Part shown: piece after piece, positions 17,363 to 23,631 of the stretch
Position numbering within the stretch: the stretch's first letter is position 1
Layout: every line of letters starts with the position of its first letter
The notes under the pieces: model-generated
Seen by the model: the letters and a program-made list of their open reading frames with translations, nothing else
Databases searched by the model: none
What the model was told of the DNA's origin: nothing
Assembly: GCA_902802215.1 (NCBI GenBank)
Contig: CADCLH010000003.1
Location: 1 to 23,631 of the forward strand
DNA length: 23,631 nucleotides
From: Oscillospiraceae bacterium
Lineage (GTDB): Bacteria > Bacillota > Clostridia > Oscillospirales > Oscillospiraceae
Direction: 5' to 3'
Position numbers and translations under genes: made by a program

Positions 17363-18086
17363 ACTCCGGTTGGCCCTTATGGTGCTTCTCCTGTGCCTGG
17401 CCGCCGCAAGCGTCGCCTTCGCCGTCAAGCCCCTGTGCTTCCGCATGGAAAAGCAGGCGGAGATCAAGACGGAGGTGAGGAAGTACAAGGAGGTGAAAGA
17501 GACCGTGCAAAAGGCTTCCGAAGAAAAGCAGGAGCCGATACCCTATGCGGAGCTGCTGGCCGACATGATGCACTACAACATGAGGCTCTACACCTACAAG
17601 CAGCGAGATTTGACGAGCAAGAGTGCCTATGAGCTGTCCGAGTTCACGCTGACGGACTACGGCCTGCCGGACGAGAAGTTCGGCGTCCTTGCGATCCCGA
17701 AGATGGAGCTGGAAATGCCCCTTTTCCTCGGCGCATCGGAGGACAACATGGCCGCGGGCGCAGCGGTGCTCTCCCAGACGAGCATCCCCATCGGCGGCGC
17801 GGCGACGAACGCCGTGATCGCCGGACACCGCGGCTGGAACGGCTACCCGTACTTTCTGGATATAGAGAAGCTGGAGGAGGGCGACGAGGTCACGATCACG
17901 AATCTGTGGGAAACCCTGCGGTATGAGGTGACGGAGATCAAGATCATTTCGCCCAACGACATAGGCTCCATCCTGATCCGCCCCGGAAAGGACATGATTA
18001 CGCTGCTGACCTGCCATCCGCCCAACAGCGGAGGGAAGTACCGGTATCTTGTGTTCTGCGAGCGCGCGGAGGGTACGGCCAAATGA
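17349..18086 (+). CDS. Second sortase (class C-like, TCHP type)
   Basis: The protein is 245 residues. A single N-terminal membrane segment (about 8-26) is followed by a charged coiled stretch (34-62, KQAEIKTEVRKYKEVKET) and a sortase domain with AGHRGW (His160), LLTCHPPNSG (Cys222) and YRYLVF (Arg232). It lacks the C-terminal membrane helix of the first sortase, so the two probably divide the work: one may build the shaft and the other add the tip or anchor the pilus to the wall. ATG 17349 was chosen because it begins the membrane segment and follows GGGGGAAGC; the longer frame upstream is inside the previous gene. It overlaps rep by ATGA (18083-18086). Confidence 0.88.
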   Translation: MKQDRLRLALMVLLLCLAAASVAFAVKPLCFRMEKQAEIKTEVRKYKEVKETVQKASEEKQEPIPYAELLADMMHYNMRLYTYKQRDLTSKSAYELSEFTLTDYGLPDEKFGVLAIPKMELEMPLFLGASEDNMAAGAAVLSQTSIPIGGAATNAVIAGHRGWNGYPYFLDIEKLEEGDEVTITNLWETLRYEVTEIKIISPNDIGSILIRPGKDMITLLTCHPPNSGGKYRYLVFCERAEGTAK

Positions 18087-18988
18087 GTTTTGAATACTTC
18101 TACGGCGGCCAATCCGAAGCCTTTTCCTTTTACCGCATCCCGCGTCAGCTCGTGACAGGCGCGGAGTTCAGAAGCCTGTCCACCGACGCCAAGCTCCTGT
18201 ACGGCATGATGCTCGACCGCATGGGCCTCTCCGCCCGCAACGGCTGGTACGACAAGCTCGACCGGGTGTATATCTACTACACCATCGACGAGATCACGGA
18301 GGACCTGTCTTGTGGGCATAATAAGGCCGTACGCCTGCTGGCCGAGCTGGACACAAAGGGCGTCGGCCTGATCGAACGCAGGAAGCAAGGCCAGGGCAAA
18401 CCGACCATGATCTACGTCAAGCAGTTCGTGGAGACTGCGCCGCCGACAAGGGGGAAATCTGCGCCGTCCGAACTTCCCAAAACGGGAAGTCCGGAAGCGT
18501 CAAAAGAGGAAGTCCAGACTTCCCAAAACGAAACTTCAAGACTTCCCGAAACCGGAAGTGCAGACTTCCCGAAAGCGGACGCAAGTTATACTGATAAAAA
18601 CAAAACTGAAATCAGCTATACTGATCCATCTATCCATCCCCCGGATGAGAGGGAGATCGAGGAGAGCGTGCGGGAACAGATTGATTATCCCATGCTTGCC
18701 GAGAGCTATCCCTTTGACGACCCGGACTGTATCCTGCAGCTCATTTGCGACGTGCTGTGCAGCACCGCACCTGTTACCCGGATCGGCAGCGAGAGCATCC
18801 CAACGGCCAAAGTACAGGATCGCTTCCGAAAACTGAGCTTTGAGCATATCGCCTATGTGCTGGACACCCTGCGAGAGACGACCACAAAAATACGAAACAT
18901 ACGGGCCTACCTGCTGACCGCGCTCTACAACGCGCCGATCACGATAGGCCCGTATTATGCTGCCGCCGTGCGGCATGACTATGGCTGA
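18083..18988 (+). CDS. RepA_N-type replication initiator protein
   Basis: The protein is 301 residues. Residues 1-115 resemble the RepA_N DNA-binding domain (FYRIPRQLV, STDAKLLYGMMLDRMGLS, VYIYYTIDEITEDLSCGHNKAVRLLAEL). A poorly conserved polar linker (about 125-195) is followed by a helical C-terminal domain of the kind found in element-borne RepA proteins (PTAKVQDRFRKLSFEHIAYVLDTL, NIRAYLLTALYNAP). RepA_N proteins initiate theta replication of plasmids and excised conjugative elements. The linker DNA contains five 23-bp iteron-like repeats, as expected if the origin lies inside rep. The start overlaps the sortase stop. LPKTG and LPETG in the linker are by-products of the iterons, not sorting signals. 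Confidence 0.85.
   Translation: MSFEYFYGGQSEAFSFYRIPRQLVTGAEFRSLSTDAKLLYGMMLDRMGLSARNGWYDKLDRVYIYYTIDEITEDLSCGHNKAVRLLAELDTKGVGLIERRKQGQGKPTMIYVKQFVETAPPTRGKSAPSELPKTGSPEASKEEVQTSQNETSRLPETGSADFPKADASYTDKNKTEISYTDPSIHPPDEREIEESVREQIDYPMLAESYPFDDPDCILQLICDVLCSTAPVTRIGSESIPTAKVQDRFRKLSFEHIAYVLDTLRETTTKIRNIRAYLLTALYNAPITIGPYYAAAVRHDYG
18472..18586 (+). repeat. Five 23-bp iterons inside rep (candidate replication origin)
   Basis: Repeats start at 18472, 18495, 18518, 18541 and 18564, exactly 23 bp apart. The left half reads ACTTCCC(A/G)AAA and the right half resembles CGGGAAGT, so several units are themselves palindromic (18472-18490 perfect: ACTTCCC/GGGAAGT). The second unit keeps only the right half and the third and fifth mainly the left. 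An AT-rich stretch with two TATACTGAT copies (18587-18595 and 18617-18625) follows and could be the unwinding region. Confidence 0.85.
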
Positions 18989-19016
18989 AATCCGTTTCAC
19001 GGTGAAACGGATTTTT
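18989..19016 (+). terminator. Terminator-like dyad after rep, copy 2
   Basis: AATCCGTTTCAC (18989-19000), central G, GTGAAACGGATT (19002-19013) and five T. It begins at the base after the rep stop codon. It is identical to the dyad at 11219 except for the central base. Confidence 0.75.
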
Positions 19017-19046
19017 GCTAATCTCACACAATGAAGGAGGAAGTAA

Positions 19047-20810
19047 ATGCCCAACGAAAAACTCGTTCCCCAGCAAATCCCCATTGAGAAAATCCACGAT
19101 CTCCCCGGCATCCCCAAGATCACGCTGCCGGACAAGTCCTACGGTGGCCTCGTTGCCACGATCCTGCTGGACGGCGTGAAAGAGCCGGTTGTCCTGCGAA
19201 AGCGTGAGGACGGAGAATACCAGCTTGTTCACGGCTACCGCCGCCGCAAGGCAGCCCAGCTCGCCAAGCTCAAGGAGCTGCCCGCCCTGGTCTATGACAT
19301 GACCGAGAAGGAGGCGCAGGAGTATCACAAGATCGCCAACACCAGCCCGGCCGCGCCGATCCCCGGCAAGCGAATCGACCCGGATGCCAAGACACCCGCC
19401 GCCAAAGAGCTGCCCAAATCGGATAAGGCAGCGGAGAGCAAGCCTGCCCCCGCCGAGAAAAAGGCGGAGGCCGCACCTGTGGACAAGAAGCCGGAGGAAA
19501 AGAAAGCGGAAAAGCCTGCCGAGAAGAAACCGGAGGCTGTGCCGGCAAAAGCTCCCGCCAAGAAAACCGAAAAGGAGGAAAAACCTGTTGGCACCGCCGC
19601 GGTAGGCCCGGCGGGTACGCAAATCACCAAGCTCCTGGGTGAAAAGCTCAACCCGCCCACCGAGAAGGACAAGAAATCCCTGCCCGTCCCCGGCGAGGGG
19701 GAAGCCTTCTCCGTCGTTCTGCATCCCGCCTATCTGAAAAAGGCGGAGATCAACACCTTTTCCGTTGACCGGGACAGCGACGACTTCAAGGAGCTGTTCA
19801 AGTCCATTGAACGCTTCGGCGTCAAAGACCCGGTGCTGGCTCGCTTCAACAAGGACGGAGAGCTGGAGATCCTGTCCGGCCAGCGCCGCCACCTGATCGC
19901 CAGCGAGCTGAACTACCCCGTCCCCACGATCATCCAGCAGCTTGACGATGACGACGCTCGTATCCTTGTCGCGGACGGCAACCTGCATCGTGAGCATATT
20001 TCCACCTACGACCTCTCCCGCGCCCTGCGCATGAAAGCGGACAGCATGAAGCGCAAGGCTGGACGTAAGCTCCGCGGTGCAAAAAGCGGCCCGGAGACGG
20101 ACGAGCTGATTGCAAGGGAAATGGGTATGAGCACCATGAAGCTCAACCGGCTTATGAAGCTGTCCGAGGCCACGCGCTCGATCTGTGATCTCGTGGACGA
20201 GGGCAAGCTGCCCACCTCGGTCGCCTACAACATCGCGTTTCTTCTGCCGAAGCACCAGGACACCGTGGCAGATCTGATTGGGATCAACGTCAAGGCCAAC
20301 AATGAAAACACCGGGCTTTTGAAAAAGGTCGCCGCTTCCGAAAGCCTCACCGAGCAGAAAATCCGTGACGTGCTGGAGGGCAGATACCCGCCGAAGATCG
20401 TGGAAAAGCCGAAGCCTGTCCCGACGCCCGCGCCGCAGACGCCGCCCATGGCCTCGGCCAATATCCCGAAGTCGCCGGATGTTGGCACTCCCGTACCGGG
20501 CCAGCCCACGGACAAGGTGATTCCGTTTCCCGCCGCGTCAAAGCAGGAGGCTCCCGTTACAACGCCTGCGTCCTCCGCAACAGAAGCTCCTAAGAGTCAG
20601 GCCGAGCCGCAGGATCGGGAAAACAGCTACGAGACGAAGATCGTCCTCCGCGGTGACCGCCTCCGCAAGTATTTCCCCGACGTGTCCATGACACCGCTTG
20701 CCATTGAGAACAGCATCTACGACGCGCTGGAGGAGCGCCGTCAACGGGAGGAAAAGGCGAAACTGAAAGCTGAAATCTTCGGCAAGGACAAGAAAGGCCC
20801 GGTGAAGTGA
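19047..20810 (+). CDS. ParB-like protein with two ParB N-terminal domains
   Basis: The protein is 587 residues. A first ParB/Noc-like domain (about 1-95) contains VHGYRRRKAAQLAK (63-72), matching the GxxRxxA nucleotide-binding motif. A Lys/Ala/Pro/Glu-rich linker (about 100-215) follows. A second, fuller ParB domain (about 220-320) has LSGQRRHLIASEL and GNLHREHISTYDLSRALRMK, then a helix-turn-helix region (IAREMGMSTMKLNRLMKLSE). A proline-rich stretch and a charged C-terminal domain end the protein. ParB-type CTPase clamps act in partition or in regulation on mobile elements; no parA or parS is visible here. AAGGAGG precedes the ATG, and the next gene starts four bases after its stop. Confidence 0.85.
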   Translation: MPNEKLVPQQIPIEKIHDLPGIPKITLPDKSYGGLVATILLDGVKEPVVLRKREDGEYQLVHGYRRRKAAQLAKLKELPALVYDMTEKEAQEYHKIANTSPAAPIPGKRIDPDAKTPAAKELPKSDKAAESKPAPAEKKAEAAPVDKKPEEKKAEKPAEKKPEAVPAKAPAKKTEKEEKPVGTAAVGPAGTQITKLLGEKLNPPTEKDKKSLPVPGEGEAFSVVLHPAYLKKAEINTFSVDRDSDDFKELFKSIERFGVKDPVLARFNKDGELEILSGQRRHLIASELNYPVPTIIQQLDDDDARILVADGNLHREHISTYDLSRALRMKADSMKRKAGRKLRGAKSGPETDELIAREMGMSTMKLNRLMKLSEATRSICDLVDEGKLPTSVAYNIAFLLPKHQDTVADLIGINVKANNENTGLLKKVAASESLTEQKIRDVLEGRYPPKIVEKPKPVPTPAPQTPPMASANIPKSPDVGTPVPGQPTDKVIPFPAASKQEAPVTTPASSATEAPKSQAEPQDRENSYETKIVLRGDRLRKYFPDVSMTPLAIENSIYDALEERRQREEKAKLKAEIFGKDKKGPVK

Positions 20811-20814
20811 TCGC

Positions 20815-21246
20815 ATGAATGTGCTGGTAGTGGAGCCGGGCTATCTGCCCTATGAGAAGGAAATCCCGGATACGCTCAGTTCGGACGAACATCTTCATGC
20901 TCTGCAGGAGATCGTCGGCGGCTGGATACAGGCTATCTATCCCTACGAGGAAGAGGTCGCTATCGTCTGCAACGAGGAGGGGCTTATCGACGGCCTGCCT
21001 TTTAACCGCAGCGTCCCCGGAGGCTACGGCGGCGTGTTCGGCACCTTCTTCATCTGCGGGCTGGGAGAGGAGGACTTTTGCTCGCTGCCGTCCGATCTGA
21101 TGGAACGCTTCAAGAGCGAGTATGCCCAATCTGAAATCCTGATCGGCGCAGAGGGGAACAATCTTTATACGTTCAAAGTACCCTCTCGCCCGAAGCTGAC
21201 AGAGAACCAGCCCCATGAGAAAAACCGCAGCAGCCCGGAACGCTGA
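20815..21246 (+). CDS. DUF3846 protein
   Basis: The protein is 143 residues, with the features of DUF3846 proteins common on Firmicutes conjugative elements: LQEIVGGWIQAIYPYEEEVAIVCNEEG, GLPFNRSV and FGTFFICGLGEEDFCSLPSDL. No biochemical role is known to me. It begins four bases after the ParB-like stop and overlaps the ArdC-like start by 32 bases, so the three genes are surely one operon. The charged tail (KLTENQPHEKNRSSPER) is within the overlap. Confidence 0.85.
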   Translation: MNVLVVEPGYLPYEKEIPDTLSSDEHLHALQEIVGGWIQAIYPYEEEVAIVCNEEGLIDGLPFNRSVPGGYGGVFGTFFICGLGEEDFCSLPSDLMERFKSEYAQSEILIGAEGNNLYTFKVPSRPKLTENQPHEKNRSSPER

Positions 21247-22213
21247 CGCGCTGGCCGAGCGGCAGGAGCAGGTCAAGGCGCTGACGGAGAAGCTGGAGAA
21301 CGGCGTCAAGGCTATTTTTGAGAGCGAGGACTACGCCCGGTATCTTGCGGCTATGTCCAAGTTTCATCATTACAGCTTCGGCAACTGTATGCTGATCTTC
21401 TTTCAATGCCCCGAAGCGCAGGCCGTGGCCGGATATACCACATGGAAGAGACTGGGCCGCAACGTGAAGAAAGGAGAAAAGGGCATCCAAATCCTTGCGC
21501 CCTGTCCGCAGAGCATCCTTGTGGAACAGAACAAGCTGGACGAACATGGACACGCGATCCTCGGCCCGGACGGGCAGCCGGAAAAAGAAAGCGCCGTCAT
21601 AAAGCGACAGCGTTTCAAGATCGTCTATGTGTTCGATCTCAGCCAGACCGAGGGCAAGGATCTGCCGTCTCTGGGAGTGGACGAGTTGACCGGCGACGTG
21701 GAGGGCTTTAACAGTATCTTTCATGCTGTCGAAGCCCTCAGCCCCGTACCTATCCATTTCCGGGAGCCGCAGGTTTCTAAAGGCTGCTACAACCATTTGG
21801 AGCAATGTATCTATGTCAACGAGGGCATGAGCCAGGTGCAGACCCTAAAGACGTTGATCCATGAAACAGCCCATGCCAAGCTCCACGCCCTGCCTGTGGA
21901 AAACGGGAAGATCGTCGGCAAGCCGGACAAGGACGGCCCGACGCGCGAGGTGGAGGCCGAGAGCATCGCCTATGTGGTCTGCCAGCACTTCGGGATCGAC
22001 ACCTCGGATTATTCCTTTGCCTACGTCACCGGCTGGAGCCGTGACAAGGAACTGCCGGAGCTGAAAGCCTCGCTGGACTGTATCAGCACCACCGCCGCCG
22101 AGATGATCGACGCCATAGAGGCTGCCTGCCCTGCGATTGCCTACACTCCGATCAAAGCGCATCAAAAGGATGAAGCCACTTTATTTCATCAAGAATTACA
22201 GATGGTGAAATAG
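21215..22213 (+). CDS. ArdC-like antirestriction / ssDNA-binding protein with zincin domain
   Basis: The protein is 332 residues. The N-terminal part (about 15-145) matches the ArdC ssDNA-binding domain: YLAAMSKFHHYSFGNCMLIF, VAGYTTWKRLGRNVKKGEKG and KIVYVFDLSQTEG. The C-terminal part is a gluzincin-like metallopeptidase with LIHETAHAKLH (HETAH 216-220) and EVEAESIAYVV (third ligand). ArdC protects incoming single-stranded element DNA from host restriction during transfer. The ATG lies inside the DUF3846 gene and has no good ribosome site, so coupled translation is likely. The last roughly 25 residues (from about AIAYTPIKAHQ) switch to AT-rich codons, suggesting that the normal C-terminus was replaced when the next cassette entered. 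Confidence 0.85.
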   Translation: MRKTAAARNADALAERQEQVKALTEKLENGVKAIFESEDYARYLAAMSKFHHYSFGNCMLIFFQCPEAQAVAGYTTWKRLGRNVKKGEKGIQILAPCPQSILVEQNKLDEHGHAILGPDGQPEKESAVIKRQRFKIVYVFDLSQTEGKDLPSLGVDELTGDVEGFNSIFHAVEALSPVPIHFREPQVSKGCYNHLEQCIYVNEGMSQVQTLKTLIHETAHAKLHALPVENGKIVGKPDKDGPTREVEAESIAYVVCQHFGIDTSDYSFAYVTGWSRDKELPELKASLDCISTTAAEMIDAIEAACPAIAYTPIKAHQKDEATLFHQELQMVK

Positions 22214-22215
22214 CC

Positions 22216-22256
22216 TTGAAAAAAAGACCTAATTTGATATACTTATTTCATATCAA
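22216..22256 (+). promoter_or_regulatory. Promoter and operator candidate of the 375-residue gene
   Basis: TTGAAA (22216-22221), a 16-nt spacer and TATACT (22238-22243) form a good SigA-type promoter. A perfect inverted repeat, TTGATAT-N9-ATATCAA (22234-22256), covers the -10 and the predicted start point. The ribosome site GGGAGG follows at 22257-22262. Confidence 0.7.
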
Positions 22257-22271
22257 GGGAGGTCAATCATT

Positions 22272-23399
22272 ATGAGTAGTAAAGAATTTAAGAATTACCC
22301 ACATCTATCTTCTTTCTCTATCGAACAAATAATCAGAGATGTTGGTTTGTATTCTATAGTCCAGATATCTACATGGTCCCAAAAAGCAACATTTCAAGGG
22401 AAAACATCTGCGCTTTCTGTCTCAGATGATGTAAAAAGGTTGTATGACCTTTTGAGTATCTCAAAGCCGGTAAACCTCCCATGTGTAAAATGTAAAAAGG
22501 AGTATCCGTTTGTTCAGACTAATGAGCTTGGCATTAACAAAGCAAGAGCCGGTATGGTTGATACCAGTCCAACAAATTACAGCTTTTTCAGCAACACAAT
22601 GATGCTGAATCCAGACATAGAGAATGAAAGATCCTTGAACGAAATTGCCAACACCTGCCAGAGCGTTATTCTAAAAGAACTCCCCTTTTTTGTTGTTGAG
22701 TTAAGGTGTACGTTTAATCCTGATCATAAGATACGATGTGCTTTTTCATTGGAATCGCCGACAATTGATATTGAGACAGAGCGGTTCTATAGAGAGTACC
22801 TTCTCAAAAAACTAAAAGCATACGACCAAGAAGCAACAGAAGAAACACTATCGGCTAAGGATCAGGAAAAACTGGACTATTATCATTGGACAAATCACAC
22901 GTTGTATCTGAAAAAAGTGGGACAAAGTCCTTCTCTTGCAGATATGCAGTTTTTTGATCTCAGAAAGTATCAAAAAATACTTAAGGAAAACTATCATGAA
23001 TTAACGCGCGCGATTGGACTTTTTTCAGCCGGTGTTGGAATTGGGTCTTTTGTGTATTTGCGCAGAATTCTTGAAAGACTATGCGAGGACAGCCATCAAC
23101 AGTGTGTTTCATTCCCTGATTGGGATGAGGGAAAATATAAAAGTAGCCATTTTAATGAGCGAGTCGAGCTTTTGGAACAACATGGAGTATTGCTTTTACC
23201 CTCAGAGCTTACACCAGTGAAAAATAAACTATACAGTGTAATGAGTAAAGGAATACATGAGTATTCTGAAAAAGAGTGTTTGGAGCTTTTCCCGTGTGTT
23301 CAAATGGCTATAGAGCTTATCCTGGATAAGCGGCTTGAAGAAATAGACCGCGAAGCCAAGATCAAGGAAATGGTAAAGCAAATTAATAATGCAACTTGA
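22272..23399 (+). CDS. Unrecognised 375-residue protein with CxxC zinc motif and helical C-terminal domain
   Basis: AT-rich cargo gene with its own promoter, dyad operator and terminator. The N-terminal half has CVKC (71-74) and RCTFNPDHKIRC (146-156), four cysteines that could bind one zinc. The C-terminal half (about 230-375) is helical, with GIGSFVYLRRILERLCEDSH, VELLEQHGVLLLP and MSKGIHEYSEKECLELF, a pattern I have seen in uncharacterised proteins of variable genome regions. RLCEDSH fits the Rx4-6H spacing of HEPN ribonucleases and KGIHEYSE recalls DUF4145-like proteins, but neither is secure. Its place as a single-gene cassette behind the ArdC gene suggests a stand-alone defence or exclusion function; this is inference. 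Confidence 0.75.
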   Translation: MSSKEFKNYPHLSSFSIEQIIRDVGLYSIVQISTWSQKATFQGKTSALSVSDDVKRLYDLLSISKPVNLPCVKCKKEYPFVQTNELGINKARAGMVDTSPTNYSFFSNTMMLNPDIENERSLNEIANTCQSVILKELPFFVVELRCTFNPDHKIRCAFSLESPTIDIETERFYREYLLKKLKAYDQEATEETLSAKDQEKLDYYHWTNHTLYLKKVGQSPSLADMQFFDLRKYQKILKENYHELTRAIGLFSAGVGIGSFVYLRRILERLCEDSHQQCVSFPDWDEGKYKSSHFNERVELLEQHGVLLLPSELTPVKNKLYSVMSKGIHEYSEKECLELFPCVQMAIELILDKRLEEIDREAKIKEMVKQINNAT

Positions 23400-23420
23400 T
23401 ACTGATGAACCATTTGAAAG

Positions 23421-23455
23421 GGAATGTGTCTCTTCTTTAGGCACATTCCTTTTTT
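23421..23455 (+). terminator. Rho-independent terminator of the cargo gene
   Basis: GGAATGTG (23421-23428) and CACATTCC (23442-23449) form the stem, followed by six T (23450-23455). It closes the AT-rich cassette. Confidence 0.85.
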
Positions 23456-23464
23456 GTATCCCTG

Positions 23465-23628
23465 CGCCGCTTTGCGGCGTTTGTTAAGCAAGTATGGCAT
23501 TTGGTAGCACAAACGCCGCTTGTTAGGGGAATGCCCCCAGACTGTGTCAAAACCCAGTCTGGCGTGCATCCCCTAACCTTTTGAGGCATGCTGCCCCAAG
23601 CCCCTGCAAAGGATGAAGTGGAATCCTT
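23465..23628. other. Highly structured non-coding DNA, origin-of-transfer candidate
   Basis: Three nested or adjacent dyads are present. GCGGCGTTTGT (23474-23484) pairs with ACAAACGCCGC (23509-23519) and competes with the local CGCCGC-TTT-GCGGCG (23465-23479). GTTAGGGG, ATGC and CCAGACTG (23522-23544) pair with CAGTCTGG, GCAT and CCCCTAAC (23555-23577). AAGGAT/ATCCTT (23609-23628) closes the window. No gene is visible. The location after the ArdC gene, where mobilisation genes often follow, fits an oriT, but no nic site can be named. Confidence 0.45.
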
Positions 23629-23631
23629 ACA

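Larger units (their letters stand above)
8262..23631. mobile_element. Integrated conjugative/mobilisable element, one end plus backbone; continues past the window
   Basis: The left limit is set at the break in the GH18 gene, about 8255-8264. The interior has a RepA_N initiator, a ParB-like protein, a DUF3846 protein, an ArdC-like antirestriction protein and a sortase/pilus operon, a set seen together on Firmicutes conjugative elements. AT-rich cargo blocks (8570-11220 and 22145-23455) contrast with the GC-rich backbone. The integrase, relaxase and secretion genes and the right end are not in the window, and the other half of the GH18 gene was not found, so the element should extend beyond 23631. 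Exact attachment sequences cannot be read from one end. Confidence 0.75.

Noticed and set aside
18470..18580. LPKTG and LPETG in the Rep linker read as sortase signals
   Set aside because: There is no signal peptide, hydrophobic tail or charged end; the motifs arise from the iteron sequence ACTTCCCxAAACxGGAAGT read in frame.
18472..18586. CRISPR-like array
   Set aside because: The units are contiguous 23-mers with no spacers and lie inside a coding gene; iterons explain them better.
23400..23631. The missing half of the GH18 gene near the window end
   Set aside because: No WGY or later GH18 barrel motifs are readable on either strand; the right element end must lie outside the window.

Overview
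The window is a piece of a GC-rich, probably spore-forming Clostridia chromosome (Oscillospiraceae-like by gene content and codon use) that runs into one end of an integrated conjugative-type element. No rRNA, tRNA, CRISPR array or insertion sequence was recognised. All identifications come from reading motifs; no database search was run.

Chromosomal part (about 1-8262): the tail of a BadF/HgdC-type ATPase gene; a palindrome-rich intergenic repeat bracketed by two near-identical hairpins; a B3/B4-domain protein; enolase; an M23 peptidase that resembles SpoIIQ and has a good sigma-F-like promoter; a MotA/MotB (ZorA/ZorB-like) proton-channel pair; oligoendopeptidase F; and the first half of a LysM-GH18 spore hydrolase gene. 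That last gene stops abruptly at the conserved MTYE(W) motif, and unrelated AT-richer DNA follows. This is the best candidate for the element junction.

Element left arm (about 8262-11220): a non-coding end with short direct repeats, then an AT-rich minus-strand operon of a TIR-domain protein followed by an HD-domain dGTPase-like gene. The dGTPase gene is split by what looks like a one-base deletion. The pairing looks like anti-phage cargo.

Element backbone (about 11219-22213, GC-rich, plus strand): a small Cys-rich protein, a thioester-domain/Cna-B adhesin (LPETG), a SpaH/EbpB-type major pilin (LPQTG), two class C-like sortases and a RepA_N-type replication initiator form one tightly packed run with overlapping starts and stops. 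The rep gene carries five 23-bp iteron-like repeats inside its coding sequence. A second run holds a double-ParB-domain protein, a DUF3846 protein and an ArdC-like antirestriction protein. Two 25-bp dyads that differ only at the central base mark the start of the first run and the boundary between the two.

Element cargo 2 (about 22145-23455): an AT-rich single-gene cassette with its own promoter/operator and terminator, encoding an unrecognised 375-residue Cys-rich/helical protein. The window ends in strongly structured non-coding DNA (23465-23628) that may be an origin of transfer before mobilisation genes outside the window. Integrase, relaxase and type IV secretion genes are not in view, so ICE status is inferred from the backbone genes.
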